NCBI RefSeq assembly: GCF_030440595.1
Contig: NZ_CP047452.1
Span: 992,001 to 1,056,000 of the forward strand
Length of the DNA stretch: 64,000 nt
From: Corynebacterium glucuronolyticum DSM 44120
GTDB taxonomy: Bacteria > Actinomycetota > Actinomycetes > Mycobacteriales > Mycobacteriaceae
Direction: 5' to 3'
Shown: piece by piece, positions 17,039 to 26,500 of the stretch
How positions within the stretch are numbered: position 1 is the stretch's first letter
How the letters are laid out: each line of letters starts with the position of its first letter
Made by a program: the position numbers and the translations under genes
Notes under the pieces: generated by a model
What the model saw: only the letters and a program-made list of their open reading frames with translations
Told to the model about the DNA's origin: nothing
The model's database searches: none

Positions 17039-18413
17039 GATCCGAGCCTCCCTTCTGTGGATGTTGTGCAGACTTTGAGTTTAGAATTTCGCGTGCGCGT
17101 TCAGTAATCAGCTTGCCCACTTGCGGCTTTGTCGTCTGCGCGGCCTCAGGGCGGATACCTCCCTCGCGCCAATCCTCGGGGAGCATATGATCGAGGAGGT
17201 CGTCCACGGCGACAGCACCGAGGAGGTGCCCCGCCTCATCGAGCACGGGACCACACACGAGGTTATAAAGAGCAAAGTAGCGTGCCGCAGTTTCCTGAGA
17301 ATCGTTCGCGTACAGCGGTGGCAGGTCGGGGTCAAGAATTCCGGCGACGAGGGCCCCTGGTGCCTCGCGTAGCAGCTTTTGGAGGTGTACGCAGCCGAGG
17401 TACGTGCCTGTCGGGGTAGCTGTAGGAGGGCGGACGACGAACAACAAAGAGGACAGACTCGTTGCGAGGTCGGGGTTACGTGCCATTGCCAGTGCTTCCG
17501 CCACACTCGTTTGCGGGGTGACAATAAGTGGCTCCGGGGTCATGAGAGCACCCACCGTGTCGGGGGAGAACGTCATGAGTCGGCGAACCGGAGCGGACTC
17601 CGACGGATCCATGAGCTCGAGGAGGACATCAGCGGTGTTGTCATCCAGCTCGGCGAGGAGATCAGCAGCATCGTCTGGATCCATTTCTTCCAACACATCG
17701 GCTGCGCGTTCCAGATCCAGCGCCTCGATGAGCTCCGCCTGATGGTCCTCGGACAGCTCCTGAAGGATGTCCGCGAGTCGTTCATCGTTGAGTGCATCTG
17801 CGACATCCCGCTGTTCCTCAGCAGGTAGATCGCTGAATACCTGGGCGGCATCTGCAGGGCGCAGGTCATCGAGTTCGGCGATGTGCTCCGCCGTTTCATC
17901 TCGGGGGCCGACACCGCTGGCAGAGACACCGTGAACGTACATCCAAGGGACAGTTGTCAGCGTGGGGCGGCGGCCGAATTTCGGGCGTTTAGAAAACACG
18001 GCGACAGAGGACACAATCCAGTCCCTTGTGCGGGTGCGTTCGAGTTCTACATCTGCAATTTCCACGGGTTTTCCGTGGAGGTGGGGGTAGTCCGGATCAT
18101 CGACTGACACCTTTGAACCGATGAGATCGTCCCACACAGTGATCTCTCCGGCCCGGGACTTGTAAGCACGGATGGAAACGGATCCGGTGACCAGGATAAT
18201 GTCCTGGGGAGTGATCTCTCCGATCCGAAGCATCGGCACGAAGATTCGCCGTTTGTTAACCATTTCCACGACCAACCCAAGAGCCCGGGAATCTTGGCCG
18301 TCGGGGCGAATCATAAGGACAACGTCGCGGACGCGGCCGATGCTATCCGCGTCGGGATCTCGAACGACCATGCCAGACAGCCTGCCAGCATAAACCCGGG
18401 TAGAAGAAGTCAT
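17031..18413 (-). CDS. Soluble MgtE-like protein (PRC-barrel, MgtE N-domain, CBS pair)
   Basis: About 460 residues from the ATG beginning MTSSTRVYAGRL. A PRC-barrel-like N-terminal domain (RLSGMVVRDPDADSIGRVRD) is followed by MgtE-N superhelical repeats (VADALNDERLADILQELSE, EMDPDDAADLLAELDD) and a CBS pair (VGALMTPEPLIVTPQTSVAE onward). There is no membrane channel, so it cannot be a transporter by itself. These domains sense Mg2+ in MgtE. With DUF1003 overlapping and CorA two genes away, a magnesium-sensing role is inferred. Confidence 0.87.
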   Translation of the reverse strand: MTSSTRVYAGRLSGMVVRDPDADSIGRVRDVVLMIRPDGQDSRALGLVVEMVNKRRIFVPMLRIGEITPQDIILVTGSVSIRAYKSRAGEITVWDDLIGSKVSVDDPDYPHLHGKPVEIADVELERTRTRDWIVSSVAVFSKRPKFGRRPTLTTVPWMYVHGVSASGVGPRDETAEHIAELDDLRPADAAQVFSDLPAEEQRDVADALNDERLADILQELSEDHQAELIEALDLERAADVLEEMDPDDAADLLAELDDNTADVLLELMDPSESAPVRRLMTFSPDTVGALMTPEPLIVTPQTSVAEALAMARNPDLATSLSSLLFVVRPPTATPTGTYLGCVHLQKLLREAPGALVAGILDPDLPPLYANDSQETAARYFALYNLVCGPVLDEAGHLLGAVAVDDLLDHMLPEDWREGGIRPEAAQTTKPQVGKLITERAREILNSKSAQHPQKGGSDRG

Positions 18414-18954
18414 GGTGATCAGTCTACGGCTACCGGGAAAGAAACGAAAAGTAAAACTAAAACGCAGACCGTAACTGACCATACCGAGCAGTTGTATCGG
18501 TGCGTGATGGAGGTGTTTTTAAAGGACAAGCGAGATCTGTGCAGCCATCGCACGTATCTTTGCTCATGACAACGAAGGCGGACAAGGTAGCTGGCCGGGA
18601 GCCGGCCGGGAGCCGGTATGAAGGCCGGAGCCGCAGTTGGATCCAGCTGGTACGTTTGGCACCTGCTAGCACCGGCTGTCAGTGGTCGGTGGGAAGCAGC
18701 GTGTGCCCACGGTATGCCTCAAGTACACGCATGGGGAGTAAGAAAATCATGCTCCTCCCATTCCGACGGCAAGCACGCGGAGTCGCACTGCGGTGACGCG
18801 TGGAGGAAGGGACCAGTGGAAAATTCCGCGTTTAATACATCGAGCGATAACGCACGGAGTTCGCTCGGTGCCCAGATTGAGCGGAACAAAAAGTTCGATA
18901 CATGTGTTTCGCTAAGTAAAGCTATTTCTACGTAAAGCTGAAAGGAATTTTCTG
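18414..18954. promoter_or_regulatory. Divergent region between the MgtE-like gene and the stress-type gene
   Basis: No supported gene in 541 bp. A short direct duplication of ggccgggagcc occurs near 18592-18615. A stress-type promoter motif occurs at 18883-18910 (separate entry). Confidence 0.5.
18883..18910 (+). promoter_or_regulatory. Candidate SigH/SigE-type promoter
   Basis: GGAAC (18883-18887), an 18-bp spacer and GTTTC (18906-18910) fit the GGAA-N16-19-GTT pattern of actinobacterial stress sigma factors. It stands 45 bp before a general stress-type gene. Confidence 0.45.
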
Positions 18955-19653
18955 ATGCCCGGATCTCAACGAACCATCGCCCCAATGCCACCGACGGGGT
19001 GGCCAGTTGGCAGTTTCAAGACCTATGCTGAAGCCCAAGCAGCGGTAGACATGCTGTCGGACAAGGATTTCCCAGTACAAGCACTCACCATCGTCGGTGT
19101 CGACCTGATGCAGGTGGAAAATGTTCATGGAAAGCTCACGTGGGGCAAGGTGCTCGGCACCGGTGCGGCTTCTGGCGCATGGATGGGTTTGTTTTTCGGT
19201 CTCCTGATGGGAATGTTCTCGGCGACGTTCCTGGCACCACTGGTATCAGGTCTCGTGATCGGTGCGATCTTCGGTGCGGTCTTTGCTGCCATTGCCTATG
19301 GAGCGTCGAATGGCAAGCGTGACTTCACATCGACGACATCCATCGTCGCTACCCGTTACGATGTGCTGTGCAGTGAAAAGGATGCTCCCCAGGCTCGCGA
19401 CCTCATCGCTTCGGCGTACGGAAAGGTCCGTCCACGGACAACAGCAGGGAAGCTGCCAGAAGAGAATCAACCTCAGGTAGCGCACGACAATGAAACTGCG
19501 CACCAACAGAGCACGGATTCTGATGCTTCTCGAGACGACATCGAAGGAACAGTCCTGGATCCTGTGGCCAAGGAGCACGCGACGGCTACGGATGCGCTGA
19601 AGAATGGTGCACCTGGTAACGAAACCGGCGACGGATCGGTAGCTTCCGACTGA
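18955..19653 (+). CDS. General stress protein 17M-like (YflT-like) membrane protein
   Basis: 232 residues, with AAAGGA 8 bases before the ATG. The N-terminus (GWPVGSFKTYAEAQAAVDML, FPVQALTIVGVDL) matches the general stress protein 17M domain. Two glycine-rich membrane segments follow (about 68-112), then a hydrophilic tail rich in Asp, Glu, Thr and Ala. Function is unknown; family members are induced by stress. An upstream stress-sigma-like promoter supports that. A hairpin separates it from the convergent corA. Confidence 0.8.
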   Translation: MPGSQRTIAPMPPTGWPVGSFKTYAEAQAAVDMLSDKDFPVQALTIVGVDLMQVENVHGKLTWGKVLGTGAASGAWMGLFFGLLMGMFSATFLAPLVSGLVIGAIFGAVFAAIAYGASNGKRDFTSTTSIVATRYDVLCSEKDAPQARDLIASAYGKVRPRTTAGKLPEENQPQVAHDNETAHQQSTDSDASRDDIEGTVLDPVAKEHATATDALKNGAPGNETGDGSVASD

Positions 19654-19690
19654 CCCAGTAACGCTGACATCCGTGCGCGGATGCGCACAG

Positions 19691-19732
19691 CGAAAGCCGT
19701 GTCCTTTTCCACAGGTAGGGACACGGCTTTCG
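19691..19732. terminator. Strong hairpin between convergent genes
   Basis: A 14-bp perfect stem, cgaaagccgtgtcc (19691-19704) with ggacacggctttcg (19719-19732). It lacks a T-run on either side, so it is either a terminator of unusual type or an mRNA end protector. Confidence 0.65.
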
Positions 19733-19808
19733 TGATTCGTGTGCAGCGGCAGATTGATTTTCGGACTTATGCTTTTCGGGGCTTAGTTTCCGCCAGCCAG
19801 CTGCTCTT

Positions 19809-20843
19809 CTACAACCACTTATTCTTTCGCAGATAAATGTAGACGATGATGATCGTCAAGAGCATGACGATGAGAACTGCAGGATATCCGTACGTGAAGT
19901 GCAGCTCGGGCATGACATCGAAGTTCATTCCATAGATGCCGGCGATTGCGGTGGGGATAGCCAAGAGGCCAAACACAGCCGAAATCTTACGCATATCGGA
20001 GTTTTGCTGGATCTGGACCTTCGCCACGGCGGCGTTAATGAGAGAACTGAGGCGCTCGTCGTACGACGAGGTGAGATCCATCGCAACCAGTTCGTGGTCC
20101 ATCACATCACGGTAATAGGAACGCAGCTCCTCTGGGAGAAGGTCTTTCTGCCGATAGATAAGGGACTTCAACGCAGGAGCCAGGGGGTCGATGGCATGAC
20201 GCATCTCAAGAATCTCTCGTTTGAGAGTGTAAATATCCTCGATATCAAAATCGTTGTTGGGGGTAAACACTGTCTCTTCAAGTTCGTCAACCTCGGTGGA
20301 TAGCTCATGCGAGATGGAGAGGTACGAATCGACGAGGATATCGGAGACAAGCCAGGATATGTATGCCGGCCCCAATGCATTCAGCTCAGGATCTTCCTCC
20401 ACCCGCCGGCGGAGGTCTTTAACCACGTTGGCCGCTGCGTGACGGATGGTGATGATGAAATCGGCTCCGATGATCATTTGAATCTCGCCGGTGGAAATGA
20501 CTTCTCGGGTATCGACTACCTCGTCGATGTCTTGGTATTCGATGCTACGGATGACCATGAACAGCTGATCCTCGTAGCGCTCAACTTTCGGGCGTTGACG
20601 AGCGAAAACAGCATCCTCGACGATGAGTTCGTGTACACCGAACGTCTCAGACAACGACACCATCTGCTGTTGATCCGGGGCATTAAGGGATACCCATACG
20701 TAGCCCTCCCCGGATGAACGAACTTCTTCCAAGGCTTCTTTGTGGTTAAACCGGCCACGAACAGGATGCCCATTTTTGTACACCGTACACCGTTCGATGG
20801 CTCGCTCCACGGGGACATGGATCTTGCTTCCTGGTTCGGTCAT
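19809..20843 (-). CDS. corA: CorA-family magnesium/divalent cation transporter
   Basis: 344 residues with two C-terminal membrane helices. The signature G-M-N lies in AGIYGMNFDVMPEL and is followed by the second helix and a basic end (LRKNKWL). The long cytoplasmic funnel domain carries VEDAVFARQRPKVERYEDQLF, as in other actinobacterial CorA proteins. It lets Mg2+ (or Co2+/Ni2+) pass into the cell as a pentamer. GGGAGG lies just upstream of the start. Its neighbours point to a magnesium-related group. Confidence 0.93.
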   Translation of the reverse strand: MTEPGSKIHVPVERAIERCTVYKNGHPVRGRFNHKEALEEVRSSGEGYVWVSLNAPDQQQMVSLSETFGVHELIVEDAVFARQRPKVERYEDQLFMVIRSIEYQDIDEVVDTREVISTGEIQMIIGADFIITIRHAAANVVKDLRRRVEEDPELNALGPAYISWLVSDILVDSYLSISHELSTEVDELEETVFTPNNDFDIEDIYTLKREILEMRHAIDPLAPALKSLIYRQKDLLPEELRSYYRDVMDHELVAMDLTSSYDERLSSLINAAVAKVQIQQNSDMRKISAVFGLLAIPTAIAGIYGMNFDVMPELHFTYGYPAVLIVMLLTIIIVYIYLRKNKWL

Positions 20844-20999
20844 GAGGCCTCCCCTTCTAGTCCTAGGTTACTTCGTCCGGATTTTAAGGTACCCGCTCTA
20901 TTCTTCCAGTGAAACTTAAGTGTATGTCTTTCTGCGCTGTAGGATGGAAAACACGTGACGTGACGAGCGCATGCAGGTGGAATGAAAGGAGTTCAATCC

Positions 21000-21689
21000 G
21001 TGTCTCAGACTTTCTGGAAGCGGCGAATTGCACCTGTCGCCACCGCATTGACAGTGGCGGCTCTTACTGCTTCGTGTGCGCAGGAACCACATTCGCATCG
21101 CGATCCGACAGCCGAGGATCCGGTGACCGTGATTGTCGATCAGACCCGCCCCCAGCAGATCATGCTTGGTGGTCTGTACGAGGGCGCGATGAACAATGCG
21201 AAGATTCCCGCGCTGTACCAAGTGGAGAGGATGTACAATAATTCCGACCGAGTGCGTCTTCTGTCCGAGCATCGGGCAGACCTGATCTTCGGGTGTACGG
21301 GTGAATTACTCACTTCTTTGAACCCAAAGGAAGCGGAACGTCTTTCTCAGGAATACCTTGCAGATAAGGAAGCTGGGAAAGTAGATAAAAATAGCGGCAC
21401 GTGGCGTGACAAGGTTTACGAAACCATGGTCGCGAACCTACCGGAACACGCGACCGCCGGGAATCCGTCTAGCGCCACAGGTTGCGAAGACGTCAACGAC
21501 CCGCCTCTTCCACAGAATATTGTTCCCGTTTTCCGATCGTCGATGTTCGACCGCAATGAGCGTCTGCTTCTCAATCGGGTCTCGGGAACGATCGACACCC
21601 AGGACGTGGAAAAACTGACCGAAAAGGCCCATGGAGACCTGAACCTATCGGTTGTGGTGCAAGATTACCTTCGCGCACACGACATGTAG
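21000..21689 (+). CDS. Putative lipoprotein, binding-protein-like
   Basis: 229 residues from the GTG at 21000; AAAGGAG at 20985-20991 gives ideal spacing (an ATG at 20982 overlaps that site). A signal peptide with basic start (WKRR) and hydrophobic core ends in the lipobox LTASC, so the mature protein is probably lipid-anchored at Cys. The rest (VTVIVDQTRPQQIMLGGLYE, LLSEHRADLIFGCTGELL) vaguely resembles substrate-binding proteins of osmoprotectant transporters, but no transporter genes adjoin. A protein of this kind precedes odhA in other corynebacteria. Function unknown. Confidence 0.75.
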   Translation: MSQTFWKRRIAPVATALTVAALTASCAQEPHSHRDPTAEDPVTVIVDQTRPQQIMLGGLYEGAMNNAKIPALYQVERMYNNSDRVRLLSEHRADLIFGCTGELLTSLNPKEAERLSQEYLADKEAGKVDKNSGTWRDKVYETMVANLPEHATAGNPSSATGCEDVNDPPLPQNIVPVFRSSMFDRNERLLLNRVSGTIDTQDVEKLTEKAHGDLNLSVVVQDYLRAHDM

Positions 21690-21899
21690 CGGAGCTGTCA
21701 CTTTAACAATTCACGCACTGTGCGTGGAACCGCGCCTGTACGTTGTCATCCGCGGAGCACGAGACGCGTCTCGCTCCTAAGCGGACTACCGTTACCTATT
21801 TCGATGCATGAGTTCTACGAGCATATCGTGCGCGTAGAGCACGTCGAGCCCGTAGAGCAGTAGATACAGACGAGAGCGGTTCATGTCGCGGGATACCGT

Positions 21900-22463
21900 T
21901 TACGACGCTGCTGTAAGCCAACGAGAGACAGCGTCTTCCACATCAGCGCAAATGAATGGCAGCTCTGTTTGTTCTTTTGCGGAGAATTTCTGCAGCACGT
22001 AATCGGCGGGGCGCATACGGCCGGGTGGTCGTCCGATTCCTACACGAACCCGCGCAAAATCCGGGGTCTTGAGATGCTGGGCGATGGATTTCAGCCCGTT
22101 GTGACCACAAAAGCCACCACCGATCTTTGTTTCCACCGAACCGAAATCGCGTTCAAGCTCATCGTGGATGACGATGACACGCGACGGTGGAATTGAATAG
22201 AACCGGCTAATAAGGCCAACGGCTTCGCCTGACAGGTTCATCATCGTCTGGGGCTTTGCTACGAGTACTTTGGCTCCTCCGCGAGATTCCTCAGCGAGGA
22301 CAGCCCGCATTTTAGACACCACCTTCCAGTTACTGCCACCCACGTATACAGGAGCAAGCGCGTCGGCTACCTCGTCGGCAGCGAGGAAGCCGATGTTGTG
22401 GCGGGTTAATTCGTACGTTGCGCCGGGATTGCCCAGGCCGACAACAAGGAAGGTGGCGTTCAT
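21900..22463 (-). CDS. pth: Peptidyl-tRNA hydrolase
   Basis: 187 residues, full length. It frees stalled peptidyl-tRNAs by cutting the ester bond. Key residues are present: N12 in GLGNPG, Y17, catalytic H22 in TRHNIGF, N in MMNLSGEAVG, D in IHDELERDFG, and GGGFCGHNGLKSI with the conserved GHNGL. It is 21 bp after the proline iminopeptidase gene and probably co-transcribed. Corynebacteria often carry two pth genes, so this may be one of a pair. Confidence 0.94.
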   Translation of the reverse strand: MNATFLVVGLGNPGATYELTRHNIGFLAADEVADALAPVYVGGSNWKVVSKMRAVLAEESRGGAKVLVAKPQTMMNLSGEAVGLISRFYSIPPSRVIVIHDELERDFGSVETKIGGGFCGHNGLKSIAQHLKTPDFARVRVGIGRPPGRMRPADYVLQKFSAKEQTELPFICADVEDAVSRWLTAAS

Positions 22464-22484
22464 AGTTTGTAAGCCTAGACGGCT

Positions 22485-23489
22485 TTACCGTTCTGCATAC
22501 GCATCAGTGGCGGCCACCAAGGCAGCGAGATTTTGCTCCTCGCGGGATGCATGCCCGGCTGCAGGGGAGAGGTGGAAGTCGGCTTCAGGCCATGCCTGAT
22601 GAAGTTGCCATGCAGAAATAGCCGGGCAAACTACGTCATATCGTCCCTGGACAATAGTAGCAGGGATGTGGCGTATCTTGTCGATGTTTTCCTTCTTCAG
22701 GAGCTCACCGTCTTCCATAAACGCGCCGTTGTAGAAGTAATGGTTTTCGATCCGCGCGAACGTGAGAGCAAACTCAGGTTCCGCGTAGTCTGGTTCCTCT
22801 GGTACAAGGAGATGGCTTGTCGCGCCTTCCCATGTGGACCAGGCGACACCGGCTCGCAGCGCCTTCTCATAATCGTCGGACATGAGCAGCTGGTGGTATT
22901 CAGCGATGAGATCCACCCCGTCAAGGTGCGTGCGCCCGTGGATATCGTCTTGCGGTGGCTTTTTATCTTCGGGGATAGGTTCGAGATAGCTCTCCCATTT
23001 ATCGGGGAAGAGGTGGGCGGCACCGCCGTTGTAGTAGAAATCCAGTTCCGTGCGGCGGAGAAGGAAGATACCGCGTAGAACAAGTTCGGTCACGGGTTCC
23101 GGGTGTGCTTCTGCGTAGGCGAGGGACAGTGTGGAACCCCAAGAGCCGCCGAAGACGAGCCATCGATCAATGCCGAGATACTCGCGCAGCTTTTCAATAT
23201 CAGCAATGAGATGTTGGGTGGTATTGACTTTGAGATTGGCTTCGAGATCGACATCACGGGCGCTAATCTTCGGCGTGGAATTTCCGCACCCACGTTGATC
23301 GAAACGGATGATTTTGTACTTCTTTGGGTCAAAGAAGCACGTGTCTGCAAGCGGCGCGCCGCCGCCGGGGCCACCGTGGACAAACACGGCCGGCTTTCCA
23401 TCCGGATTGCCCGATAGGGCGTAATAGATGTGCTGGCCGTCACCGACGTCTAGATGGCCTTGTTCGTAGGGAAGCGATTCTTCGTACAT
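22485..23489 (-). CDS. pip: Proline iminopeptidase (peptidase family S33)
   Basis: 334 residues, cytoplasmic alpha/beta hydrolase that releases N-terminal proline from peptides. The oxyanion motif is HGGPGGG (about 39-45), the nucleophile elbow GGSWGS, the acid in GRYDVVCP and the histidine in AGHAS. Length and motif spacing match the family. It lies between the odhA terminator and pth. Confidence 0.93.
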   Translation of the reverse strand: MYEESLPYEQGHLDVGDGQHIYYALSGNPDGKPAVFVHGGPGGGAPLADTCFFDPKKYKIIRFDQRGCGNSTPKISARDVDLEANLKVNTTQHLIADIEKLREYLGIDRWLVFGGSWGSTLSLAYAEAHPEPVTELVLRGIFLLRRTELDFYYNGGAAHLFPDKWESYLEPIPEDKKPPQDDIHGRTHLDGVDLIAEYHQLLMSDDYEKALRAGVAWSTWEGATSHLLVPEEPDYAEPEFALTFARIENHYFYNGAFMEDGELLKKENIDKIRHIPATIVQGRYDVVCPAISAWQLHQAWPEADFHLSPAAGHASREEQNLAALVAATDAYAER

Positions 23490-23507
23490 ACTTCCACTAT
23501 AGAACTA

Positions 23508-23543
23508 AAAGCTCCCTCATCACTTCGGATGAGGGAGCTTTTG
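23508..23543 (-). terminator. Terminator of odhA
   Basis: A 15-bp perfect stem, aaaagctccctcatc (23508-23522) with gatgagggagctttt (23529-23543), lies just downstream of the odhA stop on its strand. Confidence 0.92.
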
Positions 23544-23599
23544 TTGTTACGGCAGGCGACCAGGTTTAGTGGTGCGCGCTAAACCGAATGTCCTGCGCG

Positions 23600-26500
23600 C
23601 TAGCTGAGAGCCTCGTCGATGAGTGCCTTCTGCTCGAACTGATGCACCTTTGCCACACCGGTAGCGGTGGAGGACTGGGCGCGCCGGGAAATACGACGCA
23701 TGCGCGGAAGATCCTCGATGAGCTCGGGGAGATACAGCTGCATGAATGGCCAAGCACCCTGGTTGGCCGGCTCGTCCTGCACGTAGCGCAATTCCTCGTA
23801 GTTGGGGAACACCTCGAGAGCTTCGCGAATGCGGTTGAAGGGGAGCGGGTGCAGCATCTCGATACGGATGATCGCGATGTCTTCGATCTTCTTCTTCTGG
23901 CGTTCCTTTTCCAGATCCCAGTAGACCTTACCGGAGCAGAGAATAACCTTCTTGATCTTGTCTACCTCGCCAGTGACGTTGCCATCAACATCGACGAAGC
24001 GGGGATCGTTGATCACAGAGCGGAACTTCTTCACGTCAGTGAAGTCTTCCGGCTTGGACACCGCCATCTTGTTACGCAGCATCGACTTCGGTGTGAATAC
24101 GACGAGTGGACGCTTCATCTCACCGAGTGCGTGGCGACGCAACAGGTGGAAGTAGTTTGCTGGCTCGGAAGGCTGGGCGAGCGTCATCGAACCCTCGGCG
24201 CACAGCTGCAGGTAACGTTCGATGCGGGCGGAGGAGTGATCCGGACCCTGACCCTCGTAACCGTGCGGCAGGAGGAGGATAACCTTGGACAACTGGCCCC
24301 ACTTAGCCTCGCCGGAGGATACATACTCATCGATGATGGTCTGGGCACCGTTGGCGAAGTCGCCAAACTGGCCTTCCCAGGCGACAACAGCATCGGGGTT
24401 GCCCACCGAGTAGCCGTACTCGAAGCCCATACCCGCGTACTCGCTCAGGGAAGAGTTGTAAACGAGGAACTTGCCACCCTTTTCGCGACTACGGGCGTAC
24501 GTATCGATCGGGTTCCACTCTTCGCCGGAATTAGGGTCAAACAGAACAGCGTGGCGTTGGGTGAACGTACCGCGGCGAGTGTCCTCGCCAGCAATGCGAA
24601 CGAGCTTGCCTTCCCCTGCGAGAGAACCGAAGGCAATGAGTTCGCCCCAAGCCCAGTCGATGCCACCCTTTTCCACAGATTCGGTGCGCTTCTTAGCGAC
24701 GTTCTTCACTCGCTGGTGAATTTCGAACCCATCTGGGACGTTGGAGTAAGCATGGCCGATGGCGAGGAGTTCTTCCTTGGTAATAGACGTGTCCAGACTA
24801 TGAGCCAGCTTCTGAGAATCGGTGATGCCCTCCTGGGCCTTCGCCTTCTCCTTGCCTTCGGCCTTGACTTCGTCGAACACCGTCTCCATCTGGTCGTGGA
24901 AGTCCTGCTCGACCTTTTCCACTTCGTCGTCGGTGAGCTCACCACGGCCGATAAGGTCGCGGGTGTAGGTCGTACGAACGGACTCGTGGTTATCGATGAG
25001 TTCATACAGGCGAGGCTGTGTCATGGACGGATCATCTGCCTCGTTGTGGCCACGACGGCGGTAGCAGATCATGTCAATGAAGACATCCTTGCCAAAGCGA
25101 CGACGGTATTCCGTAGCCAGCTGGCCGACCCACACGACAGCCTCGGGATCGTCGCCGTTGAGGTGGAAGACGGGGCAGTCGTAGGCCTTGCCCTGATCAG
25201 TGGCATAGTGGCTGGAACGACCTGAATCCGGCGTGGTGGTGAAGCCAATCTGGTTGTTCACCACGATGTGGACGGTACCACCAACCGTGTAGCCACGCAG
25301 CTGGGCGAGGTTGAGCGTCTCCTGAACAACTCCGAGGCCAGCGAAAGCAGCATCGCCGTGGAGTTGGATCGGGATGACAGAGAAGCCACCCTCGCCTTCA
25401 CCCTTGTTCAGTATGTCCTGTTTAGCGCGGACGATGCCTTCGTGGACAGGGTCAACAGCCTCGAGGTGAGACGGGTTGGCTGCCAGCGTGACCTTAATCT
25501 CGCCATCGCCAAACATCTGGATGTGCTCGCCCTCGGCGCCGAGGTGGTACTTTACGTCCCCCGAGCCACCCGGAGCTGCCGGATCCATGTTTCCTTCGAA
25601 CTCACTGAAGATTGTGCGCAGAGGCTTCCCGACGATATTCGCTAGGACGTTGAGGCGACCACGGTGTGGCATGGCGATGACAGCCTCGTCCAAGCCCTGG
25701 CCAGCCGCAGTATCGATAACGGCATCCATAAGCGGGATGAGCGCCTCGGCACCCTCCAAGGAGAAGCGCTTTTGACCGATGTACTTCGTCTGCAGGAAGT
25801 TCTCGAAGGCTTCTGCAGCGTTGAGCTTCTGCAGGACGTACTTCTGCTCGGCGTGGGACGGACGCTTGAGGCCGGCCTCGATGCGGTCTTGCAGCCACGT
25901 GCGTTCGTCGTGGTCGAGAATATGCATGTACTCGGAACCGACCTTGAGGGTGTAAGCAGCGTACAGCTTGTCCAGTACCTCACGCAGCGTCATCCGCTCC
26001 TTGCCAGCAAAGCCACCGACGTTGAAGGTACGATCCAAGTCCCAGAGCGTAAGACCGTGGGTTTCGATATCGAGGTCGCGGTGGTCTGGAGCGGAGACAC
26101 CGGGCTGGATGTAGTGCAGCGGGTTCGTGTCTGCAATGAGGTGACCGCGGGTGCGGTAGGCCTCAATGAGATGGGCGACGCGAGTGTTCTTGTCGATGCC
26201 GATGTTTGGAACATCCTGGGCCCAGCGCATCGGGGAGTGAGGGATCTGCATCTCGCGGAAGATCTCGTCCCAGAATGCGTCGTCAACGAGCAGTTTCGAC
26301 AGGTCGGTGAGGAACTCGCCGGACTCTGCCCCCTGGATCACGCGGTGATCGTAGGTGGAGGTGATAGTAACGAGCTTGCCCACACCGAGCTCAGCGAGCC
26401 TGTCAGCGGATGCGCCCTGGAACTCTGCGGGGTAATCCATCGACCCCACACCAATAATGGCTCCCTGCCCCTTGGTCAGGCGAGGAACAGAGTGCCGGGT

